This document shows, one piece after another, positions 16,613-26,331 of a DNA stretch of 64,000 bases. The notes beneath the pieces were generated by a model that did not search any database, was not told where the DNA came from, and saw only the letters and a program-made list of their open reading frames with translations. Source of the DNA: Bacteroidota bacterium (GTDB lineage: Bacteria > Bacteroidota > Bacteroidia > Bacteroidales > Porphyromonadaceae); assembly GCA_023396255.1 (NCBI GenBank), contig JAEWWU010000018.1, positions 62,001-126,000 on the forward strand, given 5' to 3'. Within the stretch, counting starts at the first letter, position 1. Each line of letters begins with the position of its first letter. Made by a program: the position numbers and the translations under genes.

Positions 16613-18307
16613 TCATAGTTTTTGTATTTCTATCCGATTTACCCAAACCTGACTCCTGTCTAAATTAGCCTCAAAATTTTTTCGCATAAAATCTGTGTTG
16701 TACTCAACCAACTTATTGAAGTATAATTTCCCATTTACATATACCCGTACTTTCTTTTTCATATCGATCATTTCCGGTGAAATATTGATTGCCAAACCTT
16801 TTATACAAGAGGTTTGGATGCGAAACACGTTATCCTCGTATTTTGCCACAATTTTACCTGATTGGCGAGGAAAGTCAAAAGCTGTTTTATCCACATTTAC
16901 GACCTGGAGAGCATCGTTGTCGTTATATTCCAGCCATCGATTTATCCTAAAATTCAAATCTCGATGCCACTCTTTTCGCTCCGTCAACGTATCTAATCGA
17001 ATATTAGAAATCCAGTCCACGCTTCCATACCGTTCGTCGTCAAACTCCCAAACAATCTTTTTAGGGAAAGGGTTTCTTTTGCGCCCTACGAGGTCTGTGA
17101 AAAGAATCTGATAAGCCTGTTCCGATTCATCGAATTGAGGAAACCAATGAGGAAACCCCGTATAACGATACTCCTTGTAATCAGCATTGATTTGTCTCAT
17201 CAATCGAGAGAAATCATCGTTTGCATTGGGAGGATAGTAGTAATCCTCATCTGTGGAAAAGTTCACAAACGAACGGTTTTTTATATTCTCTGCAAATGTT
17301 CCCCCCGTAAAAACTTTCGGATAAGTGTTAAACCCATAGAGACCAGCAAATGGTGTAGGCTGTTTCATCAAGTATGAGAAAGATCCGGTTGCTCCATTGG
17401 AATGCCCCGATACAAAAACTCTGTCATCGTCTACATTAACTGCTTTTTTTACAAGTACCAATATCTTTGGAATCATAAAGAAACCATCATCCGGCATCAT
17501 CCAATTGAATTGTTTGCTTCCTTTTGGGAAAACCAAAATAACGTTGTTCAAAGCTGCGTACTTTGTGTAAAATCGGTTCCAATCATACAAACACTCACTT
17601 GCGGTCTGGTATTCAGACAACCTATTGCTTCTCACCGCGCCGTGCAAGAAAAACAAAAGTGGATAGCTCTTCCTGGGGTCGTAATTCAAAGGTAGATGTA
17701 CAAAAAACGACGTTTTAACAGAATCGTTTATGGCAAACGAAATAGAATAATCTCGCTCCTGCTTGAACAAGTATCCATCTCGTTGCTTAATTGCTTCGTA
17801 CAGGCTTACTGGCGATTTTATCTCCCGTAAATCGGAGGTATCGGCTGCATAGAACTCTTTTTCTCTCTCCCTTAGCCTATCGAAAAAGATCCTTTTATCT
17901 CTTTGTGCTTCATCATTCAGCTCCTTCCATCTGGCATCTGAAAACAGGTTTACAAACTCTTCCTCTGAAGCCTCCCCTACGATGTATTGCCATTTTGGGA
18001 CAAGCATATACTTATCCTCCAAATTCATCAGCATTGCAAGAAACTTAAAAGCTTTGTCGTACTCTTTCAGCTCAGTAGAGAGAACAGAAGCCTTGTACAA
18101 TCCCACTTCGTCAATACTATCCGGAAAAAAGGAAAAAGCCTTTTCGTATATATCAAGAGATTTTCTATACCCAACAGTGTCTTTAGACTGCCACATACAT
18201 TCCAGAGCTTCTTGCGCAAGCATCGAGTAGTTTGTCGTCTGAGCGAATAAAGAAAAGCAGGCTGAGGTATATATAAGAATTAGAAGAATTTTTAGTCGAT
18301 GCTTCAT
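16613..18307 (-). CDS. Secreted alpha/beta-hydrolase (esterase-like) with N-terminal helical region
   Basis: The 564-residue protein has a signal peptide (about 1-22), a helical TPR-like region (about 25-150), and an alpha/beta-hydrolase domain. That domain has the oxyanion segment LLFFLHGA (about 218-225) and nucleophile motif GHSNG with Ser303; a His in TGFPHWFPQF could complete the triad. A ~130-residue C-terminal beta-rich region follows (RVYVNGKLYFNKLVEYNT). It resembles polyhydroxybutyrate-depolymerase/feruloyl-esterase relatives, but the substrate cannot be told. It lacks a T9SS sorting domain, so it may stay in the periplasm. It appears to be a single gene. Confidence 0.75.
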   Translation of the reverse strand: MKHRLKILLILIYTSACFSLFAQTTNYSMLAQEALECMWQSKDTVGYRKSLDIYEKAFSFFPDSIDEVGLYKASVLSTELKEYDKAFKFLAMLMNLEDKYMLVPKWQYIVGEASEEEFVNLFSDARWKELNDEAQRDKRIFFDRLREREKEFYAADTSDLREIKSPVSLYEAIKQRDGYLFKQERDYSISFAINDSVKTSFFVHLPLNYDPRKSYPLLFFLHGAVRSNRLSEYQTASECLYDWNRFYTKYAALNNVILVFPKGSKQFNWMMPDDGFFMIPKILVLVKKAVNVDDDRVFVSGHSNGATGSFSYLMKQPTPFAGLYGFNTYPKVFTGGTFAENIKNRSFVNFSTDEDYYYPPNANDDFSRLMRQINADYKEYRYTGFPHWFPQFDESEQAYQILFTDLVGRKRNPFPKKIVWEFDDERYGSVDWISNIRLDTLTERKEWHRDLNFRINRWLEYNDNDALQVVNVDKTAFDFPRQSGKIVAKYEDNVFRIQTSCIKGLAINISPEMIDMKKKVRVYVNGKLYFNKLVEYNTDFMRKNFEANLDRSQVWVNRIEIQKL

Positions 18308-18461
18308 TCTGTTGTGTTTTTAAGAATGTTTTTCTGTTATAAACGTCCGAGCTCCGTTTTAGAAAATAATCAGAGCACAGACTCCTAAAATTTGTTCAAA
18401 AGTACCCAGAAAAAGATCGTTTTCAGCTCACTCTGCACTACGAGCTATTTACCTCTAACGC

Positions 18462-19289
18462 CTACTGCCCATTAGGTGGATACAAAAGCGGGTTATACAT
18501 CATAATAGCGTGATTCTCCACCAACAACTCTTTACTTTCACGCCCATCCGGATAGGTTACAATACGAAACAGGCGATTGTGTCGAGTAAATCCGCCCCAC
18601 GGTTGCTGCACGATGCAATGCCCCTCTTCCTCCACTCGATAAGAAGAGAGCAACTCTCCCTGAGCCCATAAGCGTCCGTGAAGATGAGTTTCGTCGAGCC
18701 ACAATTCTAAATAAAATGTTTGCTGTGTATCATTTTGAACACGAAGATCAATGTAGTTATACGACAACGTTGCCCCCGACCCAAAAGGAATATTGCGCCC
18801 AACATCCGGGAAGACATCGAAGCTATGCCGGTGACGCTCTGTTATGCTGAGTGGTGAATGTGCAAAAATCCAAAAAAGCAGGTTTCCCAACTGACAAAGC
18901 CCTCCTCCGACTCCCGTATCTATTTTCCCCTGGTTGAGCACCAATCCGGGCAAATAACCTTTTCGGGCCGTTGGGCGTCCAACATAGTGCCATACGGAGA
19001 AAGTCTGTCCCGGGGCTATTCTCATCTGATTGAGCCTCTCTATCGCCAAGCGTAAATTGGTTCTCTTATTTTCTTGCAGATACATATCCACATCTTTTAG
19101 GGGCCTAAGGATAAGAGACTTGTGTTCCTTGACAAGAGAGTAATTGTTCAAATTCTCAACCCCTCTTTTGCACCACTTGATTCCTGACGTATAGTCCGTA
19201 ATCCTACGACGAACTATGTAATACTCTCTACCAAGCACTCTGCGCCATTTTTTGCGCAAAAGGGGTTTCTCTATTTGTAATCTGTGCAT
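18462..19289 (-). CDS. VanW-family protein
   Basis: From the ATG at 19289 the protein has 275 residues; the frame opens at 19352. VanW hallmarks are PGQTFSVWHYVGRPTARKGYLPGLVL, the glycine-rich VGGGLCQLGNLLFW, and SFNYIDL-like SYNYIDLRVQN. The family was named from glycopeptide resistance clusters but its biochemical role is not established, and no other van gene is nearby, so resistance should not be inferred. No signal peptide is visible. Neighbours are an esterase-like gene downstream and the Kor operon terminator upstream. Confidence 0.88.
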   Translation of the reverse strand: MHRLQIEKPLLRKKWRRVLGREYYIVRRRITDYTSGIKWCKRGVENLNNYSLVKEHKSLILRPLKDVDMYLQENKRTNLRLAIERLNQMRIAPGQTFSVWHYVGRPTARKGYLPGLVLNQGKIDTGVGGGLCQLGNLLFWIFAHSPLSITERHRHSFDVFPDVGRNIPFGSGATLSYNYIDLRVQNDTQQTFYLELWLDETHLHGRLWAQGELLSSYRVEEEGHCIVQQPWGGFTRHNRLFRIVTYPDGRESKELLVENHAIMMYNPLLYPPNGQ

Positions 19290-19444
19290 ATTTCTCGATG
19301 AGTTCAGATAAAAAACAATCACAGCCCAACTATGCCTCCCTAGAATTGACAATCAGCTTATCTTGAACAATTTACCAACAAGCCCTCTTTAATTCAATCA
19401 GAGGGAAAAGAAACACAAAATTTAGCGAACTCAAAAATAAAAAA

Positions 19445-19484
19445 GAGCGTCAACCTCATCCATATAAGGAAGGGTTTGACGCTC
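19445..19484 (-). terminator. Terminator of the Kor/Vor operon
   Basis: A perfect 9-bp stem (19445-19453 with 19476-19484) is followed on the minus strand by TTTTTTATTTTTG. It lies 43 bases after the stop of the last subunit gene. Confidence 0.8.
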
Positions 19485-19527
19485 CTAAGTTGAATCTCCT
19501 GACTCTTTAGAAGAACATCCGAGAGAA

Positions 19528-20073
19528 TCAGTCAATCTTACGAATTACTTCCATACCCCTCCGAATAGCCTCTTCATTCATAGGGATCAGTTTGTGGTGA
19601 CGTTCGGGTAAAGACTTCTTAAGACCGGCGATAACACTTTCCAATGTTACCATAGGTGCCACCTTGAGAACACCACCAAGAACAATCATATTGAACGTTT
19701 TGTCGTTACCAATCTTTTCGCACTCTTCGCTGGCAGGCACTTCGTAGATCTGGATATCTTTACGATCGGTATGCGTATGTATACCATTGGGGTCGTAAAT
19801 AAGGATTCCACCTTTCTTTACGCGACCGGCAAACTTATCCAAAGAAGGTTGATTGAGAACAATAGCGATATCGTATTCATTCACCACGGGCGAGCTAACC
19901 GGCTCATCGCTAACGATAACAGTTACATTAGAAGTACCTCCACGTTGCTCGGGTCCGTAAGAAGGCATCCATGAAACTTCTTTGTTCTCCATTATTCCGG
20001 AGTAAGCCAGAATCTTTCCCATAGAAAGAACTCCCTGACCGCCGAATCCGGCAATTACTATTTCGTGAGTCAT
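19528..20073 (-). CDS. korC: 2-oxoacid:ferredoxin oxidoreductase, gamma subunit
   Basis: The 181-residue protein is the gamma (POR-gamma domain) subunit of a four-subunit 2-oxoacid:ferredoxin oxidoreductase. The family pattern is clear: IAGFGGQGVLSMGKILAYSG at the N-terminus, SWMPSYGPEQRGGTSNVTVIVSD, and NMIVLGGVLKVAPMV. The complex oxidises a 2-oxoacid to an acyl-CoA and reduces ferredoxin. It is the last gene of the operon, 15 bases after the beta subunit. Whether the substrate is 2-oxoglutarate (Kor) or branched-chain 2-oxoacids (Vor) is not decided by the sequence. Confidence 0.92.
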   Translation of the reverse strand: MTHEIVIAGFGGQGVLSMGKILAYSGIMENKEVSWMPSYGPEQRGGTSNVTVIVSDEPVSSPVVNEYDIAIVLNQPSLDKFAGRVKKGGILIYDPNGIHTHTDRKDIQIYEVPASEECEKIGNDKTFNMIVLGGVLKVAPMVTLESVIAGLKKSLPERHHKLIPMNEEAIRRGMEVIRKID

Positions 20074-20088
20074 ATCTTAAATCTCTCC

Positions 20089-20865
20089 TTATTTTTGTTC
20101 TACATCCACATCCTTTATATCACCCAATTGGTATTTGGCGTGCATATGTTCTGTCATCCATTCGTTCGCCTTTTCGGGAGACATCTTCCATCCGGTATTG
20201 CAAGTAGAAACTACTTCGAATATAGACGTACCCTTACCCTGCATAGAGTATTCAAAAGCTTTGCGCAAGTTCTTCTTAGCCTTACGGACAGCACCGGCTG
20301 TGTGTACGCTTTGGCGTGTTACGAAACAAGTTCCATCAAGTTGAGCCAAAAGATTGCTAATTACCAAAGGATAACCATTCAATTTGGGATCACGACCGGT
20401 TGGACAAGTAGCCGTTTTCATACCCAACAAAGTAGTGGGAGCCATCTGCCCTCCAGTCATACCATAGATACCGTTGTTGATAAATATGATTACGATGTTT
20501 TCTCCACGGTTGGCAGCGTGAATAGTCTCGGCCGTACCAATAGCGGCCAAGTCTCCGTCCCCTTGATAAGTAAAGACAAGCTTATTGGGGTAAAGACGTT
20601 TTACTGCCGTGGCCAAAGCAGGAGCACGACCGTGGGCAGCCTCTTGCCAATCAATATCGATATAGTTATAGGCAAACACGGCACAACCCACAGGAGCAAT
20701 ACCAATAGCATCCTCTGCCATACCCATTTCATCTATAACTTCTGCAACTAATTTGTGTACCACACCGTGGCTGCACCCCGGACAGTAGTGCATAGTAGCG
20801 TCATTCATCAGACGCGGCTTCTCATAAACCAGATTTTCAGGTTTGATGATTTCTTTTATATCCAT
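20089..20865 (-). CDS. korB: 2-oxoacid:ferredoxin oxidoreductase, beta subunit (TPP-binding)
   Basis: From the ATG at 20865 the protein has 258 residues; the frame runs to 20916, but that would overlap the upstream gene end at 20879. Hallmarks are the cluster-ligand motif HYCPGCSHG, GCAVFAYNYIDIDW, and the thiamine diphosphate motif GDGDLAAIGTAETIHAANRGENIVIIFINN in part (GDGD...NN), followed by YGMTGGQ. It catalyses the thiamine-dependent decarboxylation step. It sits between the small membrane protein gene and the gamma subunit. Confidence 0.93.
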   Translation of the reverse strand: MDIKEIIKPENLVYEKPRLMNDATMHYCPGCSHGVVHKLVAEVIDEMGMAEDAIGIAPVGCAVFAYNYIDIDWQEAAHGRAPALATAVKRLYPNKLVFTYQGDGDLAAIGTAETIHAANRGENIVIIFINNGIYGMTGGQMAPTTLLGMKTATCPTGRDPKLNGYPLVISNLLAQLDGTCFVTRQSVHTAGAVRKAKKNLRKAFEYSMQGKGTSIFEVVSTCNTGWKMSPEKANEWMTEHMHAKYQLGDIKDVDVEQK

Positions 20866-20878
20866 TGTGTTATAGTTT

Positions 20879-21076
20879 TTAGCGTTTTTGTTTATATCGT
20901 ACCACGTAGTAAGCAACCCGAGCTACAATCGCAATAAAAGCCAATATCAGAAATGCCCAAGGCGCAGTATTGCGTAGTGCAAAGAAAACAGCAACCATAG
21001 CTACTGTAGCACCCCAAAATAGGGCACTAAGAACAATTAGTAAGAGGGTGGTTTTCTTGTTTGAGTTCTCGGTCAT
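20879..21076 (-). CDS. Small two-helix membrane protein embedded in the Kor/Vor operon
   Basis: The 65-residue protein has a polar N-terminus (MTENSNKKTT), two hydrophobic segments (about 11-32 and 38-56) and a basic C-terminus (VRYKQKR). It is placed between the alpha (21130) and beta (20865) subunit genes, with gaps of 53 and 13 bases, so it must be co-transcribed with them. I do not recognise a family. It could tether the ferredoxin oxidoreductase to the membrane or be an unrelated passenger; neither is shown. Confidence 0.7.
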   Translation of the reverse strand: MTENSNKKTTLLLIVLSALFWGATVAMVAVFFALRNTAPWAFLILAFIAIVARVAYYVVRYKQKR

Positions 21077-21129
21077 ATGATAAAGGGATCACTTTTTTGC
21101 TACAAGAGTACGAGGTGTGGAAAATCAAA

Positions 21130-22218
21130 TCACTTGCGGTTGATAATCTTTTCTTTGAGAGCTGCGAGCACTTCATCGGGAGAGAAGAGCATACCACCCA
21201 TACGACCATAGTGCTCTACGGGAGTCCTTCCATTAACAGCCAACTTAACATCTTCGATCATCTGACCGGCATTGAGCTCAACAGAGAGGAATCCCTTTAC
21301 GCCACGCTCTGCCATAGAAGAAATAATCTTGGAGGGGAACGGCCACAATGTTATGGGGCGCAAAACACCTACCTTAATGCCTTCTTGACGAGCCAACTGT
21401 ACCACTTTCTGGCACACACGAGCCGAAGAACCAAAAGCCACCAAAATGTAGTCTGCGTCTTCTGTCATATACTCTGAATAGCGAACTTCTGCCGCTTCAA
21501 TTTCGGCATATTTCTTCTGGAAACGTTCGTTATTCTTTTCCATAACAGCAGAATCAAGCTCCAAAGAGGTAATGATATGCCTTTTTCCCCCACGTGCTCC
21601 GTGAGTAGCCCAAGGAGTTGCTGCAATAGTTTCTTCATCGGTGCGACGAGGCTTAAAGTCGGGTAAAACAACCTTTTCCATCATCTGACCTATAATACCA
21701 TCAGAAATCATCATTACAGGGTTGCGATACTTAAATGCCAACTCCATACCAAGATCGACAAAGTCTACCATCTCTTGAACAGAGTAAGGAGCCAAAGAAA
21801 TCAGACGATAGTCTCCGTGTCCACACCCCTTGGTAGTTTGGAAATAGTCTGCCTGACTGGGTTGGATAGTTCCCAGACCAGGACCTCCACGCATAACGTT
21901 TACAATAAGGCACGGCAATTCGGCTCCAGCCAAGTAACTCAAACCTTCGGCCATAAGGCTGATACCGGGGCTCGAAGAGGAAGTCATCACTCTTTTACCG
22001 GCACCTGCACCTCCATACACCATATTGATAGAAGAGATTTCACTTTCTGCTTGCAACACAACCATACCGGTTGTTTCCCAAGGGCGTTCTGCCATAAGTG
22101 TTTCCAACACTTCGGATTGAGGAGTGATCGGATAACCAAAATAACCATCAAGCCCATTACGGATTGCCGAATGAGCAAGGGCTTCATTGCCCTTCATCAG
22201 TTTTACATCTGCTGCCAT
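21130..22218 (-). CDS. korA: 2-oxoacid:ferredoxin oxidoreductase, alpha subunit
   Basis: The 362-residue protein has the pyrimidine-binding and transketolase-C-like domains of the alpha subunit. Visible features are LMKGNEALAHSAIRNGLDGYFGYPITPQSEV, MTSSSSPGISLMAEGLSYLAGAELP and the C-terminal GVLRPITLWPFPSK. Databases often call this arrangement VorB (3-methyl-2-oxobutanoate dehydrogenase) or KorA. It lies 11 bases after the ferredoxin-type subunit gene and 53 bases before the small membrane protein gene. Confidence 0.93.
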   Translation of the reverse strand: MAADVKLMKGNEALAHSAIRNGLDGYFGYPITPQSEVLETLMAERPWETTGMVVLQAESEISSINMVYGGAGAGKRVMTSSSSPGISLMAEGLSYLAGAELPCLIVNVMRGGPGLGTIQPSQADYFQTTKGCGHGDYRLISLAPYSVQEMVDFVDLGMELAFKYRNPVMMISDGIIGQMMEKVVLPDFKPRRTDEETIAATPWATHGARGGKRHIITSLELDSAVMEKNNERFQKKYAEIEAAEVRYSEYMTEDADYILVAFGSSARVCQKVVQLARQEGIKVGVLRPITLWPFPSKIISSMAERGVKGFLSVELNAGQMIEDVKLAVNGRTPVEHYGRMGGMLFSPDEVLAALKEKIINRK

Positions 22219-22229
22219 ATTGTAATCTT

Positions 22230-22460
22230 TTATTGCAATGAAACTTTATAAACAGTTATGCAACCGTCCGGACACACGGTACCGCAGTTGGTACAACCAA
22301 TGCAGGCCTCAGGATTGCTCATGTAACAATAGTGGTAACCTTTGTCATTTACCTCATCGGGGTGCAAGCCGATGGCTTTGGTCGGGCAAGAAACCACACA
22401 GAGGTTGCAGCCTTTGCAACGCTGTTGGTTTACTACCACTGCACCTTGAAACTTTGCCAT
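22230..22460 (-). CDS. korD: 2-oxoacid:ferredoxin oxidoreductase, delta subunit (2x[4Fe-4S])
   Basis: The 76-residue protein has two classic CxxCxxCxxxCP motifs (CKGCNLCVVSCP and CIGCTNCGTVCP), so it binds two [4Fe-4S] clusters and passes electrons from the catalytic subunits to soluble ferredoxin. It is the first gene of the operon delta-alpha-small membrane protein-beta-gamma, with a -7 element about 50 bases upstream. Confidence 0.93.
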   Translation of the reverse strand: MAKFQGAVVVNQQRCKGCNLCVVSCPTKAIGLHPDEVNDKGYHYCYMSNPEACIGCTNCGTVCPDGCITVYKVSLQ

Positions 22461-22510
22461 ACTTCTTTCCTATTTAGTTTAAGTGTAAAATAAGTCTTAT
22501 TTTGATGCCT

Positions 22511-22544
22511 CAAAGATACAAATAAATATCTTCATCTACCCAAA
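22511..22544 (-). promoter_or_regulatory. Promoter of the Kor/Vor operon
   Basis: TATCTTTG on the minus strand (22511-22518) matches the -7 consensus; TTTG (22541-22544) lies 22 bases upstream, slightly longer than usual. The leader to the ATG at 22460 would be about 45 bases. Confidence 0.55.
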
Positions 22545-22628
22545 TATAGGGAGTCATTCTCTTTTCTCCCAAGAAACATCTAAAGCCCTCGAACAAAAGG
22601 AATCAATAGATCTTCTTCGCGAACAAAA

Positions 22629-22675
22629 AAAGAGGAAGGGTGAATATCTCTGTCCTATTCTACACCTTCCTCTTT
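22629..22675 (-). terminator. Terminator of nifJ
   Basis: An 11-bp stem (22629-22639 with 22665-22675) is followed on the minus strand by TTTTTTTGTTC. It lies 34 bases after the nifJ stop codon. Confidence 0.8.
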
Positions 22676-22708
22676 ATTCTATCTACGATTTATTTAACAA
22701 ATGGTGGT

Positions 22709-25700
22709 TCAAAGATTTTCGTCCCAAACCATATTTGCCATTCTCTTATATGTGTTATAACGATGCTTGGCACTGTCTTCCGCACATTGAGCTAATTCAT
22801 CGGCCTCTGCCGGGAATTGTTTGTAGAGAGCTTCGTAACGTGTTTCTCCTTTCAAGAAGCTCTTAAAGAGCTCCCACTTGGGCTCTTTACTATCCAAAGT
22901 GAATGGATTTTTGCCCTCTTCAGCCAAACGTGGATCAAAGCGCCACAAATGCCAGTAACCACATTCTACGGCTTTGCGTTCTTCTTCTTGAGTTAAGCCC
23001 ATACCGGCCTTGATCCCGTGGTTGATACACGGAGCGTATGCCAAAATCAAAGAAGGACCATCATAAGCCTCTGCTTCTCGCAATACCTTTAGTGTCTGTG
23101 CTTGATTGGCCCCCATAGCTATCTGAGCCACGTATACGTATCCATAAGTGGTAGCCATCAGACCCAAATCTTTTTTACGCACTCGCTTACCACCGGCAGC
23201 AAATTTGGCAATGGCTCCGACAGGTGTACTCTTAGAGGACTGACCTCCTGTGTTAGAATAAACTTCTGTATCCAGCACCAAAATATTTACATTCTTCCCG
23301 GAAGCAATCACGTGATCCAAGCCTCCGAAACCGATGTCATACGAAGCACCGTCCCCGCCGATAATCCACTGGCTACGTTTTACCAAAGAAGGAATTACAG
23401 CTACAGCCTCTTTGCCCAACGAGCAATCAGGATGCTCGCTATTGTACTGCTTTAGCATAGGAGCTATCTGAGCAGCCAATTCCTTTGTTTTGTCTCCATC
23501 TGTACGGTTGTCGATCCATTCCTGCAACAAAACCTTTACATCGGCAGGAACTTGCTCCAAAGCCAAAATTTGTTCAAAGACTCTTACGACCTGATCGCGT
23601 TTACGTTCACTGGCCAACTCCATACCCAAACCAAACTCACAGAAATCCTCAAACAAAGAGTTTGCCCAAGCCGGACCTTGTCCTTTTTCGTTCGTGGTAT
23701 AGGGAGTAGAAGGAGCAGATGCCGAATAGATAGAAGAACACCCGGTGGCATTGGCTACCATTTGACGATCTCCAAAGAGTTGAGTTATGAGGCGTACATA
23801 AGGTGTTTCTCCACAACCGGAACAAGCTCCGGAGAATTCGAACAAAGGCTGTGCGAATTGTGAGTTCTTCACGTTGGCAGCAACATCAACCAAGTGTGCC
23901 TTGTTGGTAACTTGCTTGATCATCTTGTCCCAATTACCTTGCTCATCCAGCTGAGTCTCCAACGGTTTCATTGTCAAAGCCTTGCCCTGTTTATTTCCCG
24001 GACATACGTTGGCACAATTACCACAAGCCAAACAGTCGAGAACATCAACTTGTATGCGGAACTGAAGCCCTGCTTCTTTGAGACCTTTTCCGATGGCAGG
24101 AAGCGTACGCACTCCCGTCTCGGATTGCTCTTCTTCGGTGAGTAGGAATGGGCGAATAGTAGCGTGTGGACAAACGTAAGCACATTGGTTACATTGGATA
24201 CAATTGTCTGCATTCCACTCCGGGACGAAGGCTGCAACTCCACGTTTTTCACTGGCAGCCGTACCATTGTCCCAAGTACCATCTTCACGACCTTTGAATG
24301 TAGACACGGGCAACACATCACCATCTTGAGCATTGATCACGCGTACTACATTGTGAATAAAATCTGTATCATCAGCGTGACGCACCACTGCATCATCTTC
24401 CAATGTTGCCCATTCGGCCTTTACTGGCACTTCTATAATATCAGCTCCAGCATCCACCGCGGCAAAGTTTTTATTAACAACGTCTTCTCCCTTCTTGCTG
24501 TACGACTTAACGATAAACTTCTTCATCTGCTCAACCGCCAAATCGTAAGGGATTACTCCCGAAATCTTAAAGAACGCCGATTGAAGAATGGTGTTGGTTC
24601 TGTTTCCCAACCCGATTTTTTGAGCAATCGCCGTTGCGTTGATCATATAGAATTTAATATTATTCTTCGCCAGGTAGCGTTTAACGCGATTGGGGAGGTG
24701 TTGCTCTACCGTATCCAATCCCCAAATAGAGTTGAGCAAGAAAGTTCCGTTTTTCTTCAACCCGTTGAGGACATCGTACATATGTAAATAGGCAGGCACG
24801 TGGCAAGCCACAAAATCTGGCGTCACAACCAAATAGGTAGAACGGATAGGAGTATCGCCAAAACGCAGGTGAGAAGCAGTAAAACCTCCCGATTTCTTTG
24901 AATCGTATGCAAAATAAGCCTGACAATACTTGTCGGTGTTCTCTCCTATGATCTTTACGGAGTTCTTATTGGCACCCACTGTACCATCAGCTCCAAGACC
25001 ATAGAATTTGGCTTCAAAAGCACCATCAAAGACAAGGTTCTCTTCTTGAGGTAAAGAGGTAAATGTAACATCGTCCACAATACCCACCGTAAACTGATCC
25101 TTGGGCATATTCATTCCCAAGTTCTTGTACACTGCTAAAATTTGTGCCGGAGTAGTATCCTTAGAAGAGAGACCATAGCGTCCACCCACAATAAGCGGAG
25201 CTTTATCATTCCCATAGAAAGCATTCTTAACATCCAAGTACAAAGGATCACCAGCAGCTCCGGGTTCCTTGGTCCTATCCAACACAGCGATTCGCTTAAC
25301 AGTAGCAGGCAAAGCCTCCAAGAAATATTTTATGCTGAAAGGACGGTAAAGGTGTACAGCCAAGAGACCTACCTTTTCGCCCTTATTGCGCAGATAGTCA
25401 ACGACTTCTCTAATAGTCTCTGTAACAGATCCCATTGCTATGATAACATTAGTCGCTTCAGGATCTCCGTAGTAGTCGAAAAGACGATATCTGCGTCCGG
25501 TGAGTTCGGAAAGCTGATCCATACACTCTTGTACCATCTCCGGCAAAGCATTATAGAACGGATTGGCAGCTTCACGAGCTTGGAAATAGATATCGGGGTT
25601 TTGCGCCAATCCTCTTGTTACGGGGCGAGATGGATCCAATGCCCTTTTGCGGAATTGCTCCAATGCTTCCATATCGATGAGCGGACGCAATTGGTCTGCC

Positions 25701-26266
25701 GTGAGATATTCTATCTTTTGTATTTCGTGAGAAGTACGGAAGCCATCAAAGAAATGAATAAACGGTACACGCGATTTGATGGCCACAAGGTGAGCCACTG
25801 CAGCCAAATCCATTACCTCTTGTACAGAACCCGTACACAACTGGACAAAACCCGTCATACGAGCCGACATTACATCCTGGTGGTCTCCAAAAATAGAAAG
25901 AGCCTGTGCAGCCAAGGCACGAGCAGAAACGTGAAATACTCCGGGAAGCAGTTCACCGGAAATTTTGTACATATTGGGAAGCATCAAGAGCAAACCTTGA
26001 GAGGCCGTAAAGGTCGTGGCCAAAGCTCCGGCCTGCAACGCTCCGTGCATAGCTCCAGCGGCTCCGGCTTCAGATTGCATTTCCTGAACGGTAACAACTT
26101 CTCCAAAAATATTTTTCATTCCTGCAGCAGCCCACTCGTCTACGTACTCAGCCATCGTAGAAGAAGGCGTAATGGGATAAATAGATGCCACCTCGCTGAA
26201 CATATAGGCAATATGCGCCGCAGCCTGATTCCCATCACAGGTCATCTTTTTAATTTCTTTACTCAT
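22709..26266 (-). CDS. nifJ: Pyruvate:ferredoxin (flavodoxin) oxidoreductase
   Basis: The single-chain 1185-residue enzyme oxidises pyruvate plus CoA to acetyl-CoA, CO2 and reduced ferredoxin. Domain order is visible: N-terminal YPITPSSTMAEYVDEW with TASQGLLLMLPNMYKI; a central gamma-like domain (about 415-600); an insert with two [4Fe-4S] motifs (CIQCNQCAYVCP and CLACGNCANVCPG, about 690-760); the SGACSGCGETPYV cluster motif; and the C-terminal thiamine motif GGDGASYDIGFGGLDHVI with LDTEVYSNTGGQSSKSTP. It is full length for the family and appears to be a single gene. With the adjacent Kor/Vor operon it makes this a cluster of ferredoxin-reducing steps of amino-acid fermentation. Confidence 0.97.
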   Translation of the reverse strand: MSKEIKKMTCDGNQAAAHIAYMFSEVASIYPITPSSTMAEYVDEWAAAGMKNIFGEVVTVQEMQSEAGAAGAMHGALQAGALATTFTASQGLLLMLPNMYKISGELLPGVFHVSARALAAQALSIFGDHQDVMSARMTGFVQLCTGSVQEVMDLAAVAHLVAIKSRVPFIHFFDGFRTSHEIQKIEYLTADQLRPLIDMEALEQFRKRALDPSRPVTRGLAQNPDIYFQAREAANPFYNALPEMVQECMDQLSELTGRRYRLFDYYGDPEATNVIIAMGSVTETIREVVDYLRNKGEKVGLLAVHLYRPFSIKYFLEALPATVKRIAVLDRTKEPGAAGDPLYLDVKNAFYGNDKAPLIVGGRYGLSSKDTTPAQILAVYKNLGMNMPKDQFTVGIVDDVTFTSLPQEENLVFDGAFEAKFYGLGADGTVGANKNSVKIIGENTDKYCQAYFAYDSKKSGGFTASHLRFGDTPIRSTYLVVTPDFVACHVPAYLHMYDVLNGLKKNGTFLLNSIWGLDTVEQHLPNRVKRYLAKNNIKFYMINATAIAQKIGLGNRTNTILQSAFFKISGVIPYDLAVEQMKKFIVKSYSKKGEDVVNKNFAAVDAGADIIEVPVKAEWATLEDDAVVRHADDTDFIHNVVRVINAQDGDVLPVSTFKGREDGTWDNGTAASEKRGVAAFVPEWNADNCIQCNQCAYVCPHATIRPFLLTEEEQSETGVRTLPAIGKGLKEAGLQFRIQVDVLDCLACGNCANVCPGNKQGKALTMKPLETQLDEQGNWDKMIKQVTNKAHLVDVAANVKNSQFAQPLFEFSGACSGCGETPYVRLITQLFGDRQMVANATGCSSIYSASAPSTPYTTNEKGQGPAWANSLFEDFCEFGLGMELASERKRDQVVRVFEQILALEQVPADVKVLLQEWIDNRTDGDKTKELAAQIAPMLKQYNSEHPDCSLGKEAVAVIPSLVKRSQWIIGGDGASYDIGFGGLDHVIASGKNVNILVLDTEVYSNTGGQSSKSTPVGAIAKFAAGGKRVRKKDLGLMATTYGYVYVAQIAMGANQAQTLKVLREAEAYDGPSLILAYAPCINHGIKAGMGLTQEEERKAVECGYWHLWRFDPRLAEEGKNPFTLDSKEPKWELFKSFLKGETRYEALYKQFPAEADELAQCAEDSAKHRYNTYKRMANMVWDENL

Positions 26267-26331
26267 TTTACTTAGTTTGTAATATTAGGTTTTGATTTTT
26301 ATTCGATACAAACATCCGGTAACGCCAAACC

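Noticed and set aside
18462..19289. VanW-like protein as evidence of vancomycin resistance
   Set aside because: VanW domains are common in bacteria without resistance clusters, and no vanA/H/X/Y-type gene is nearby.
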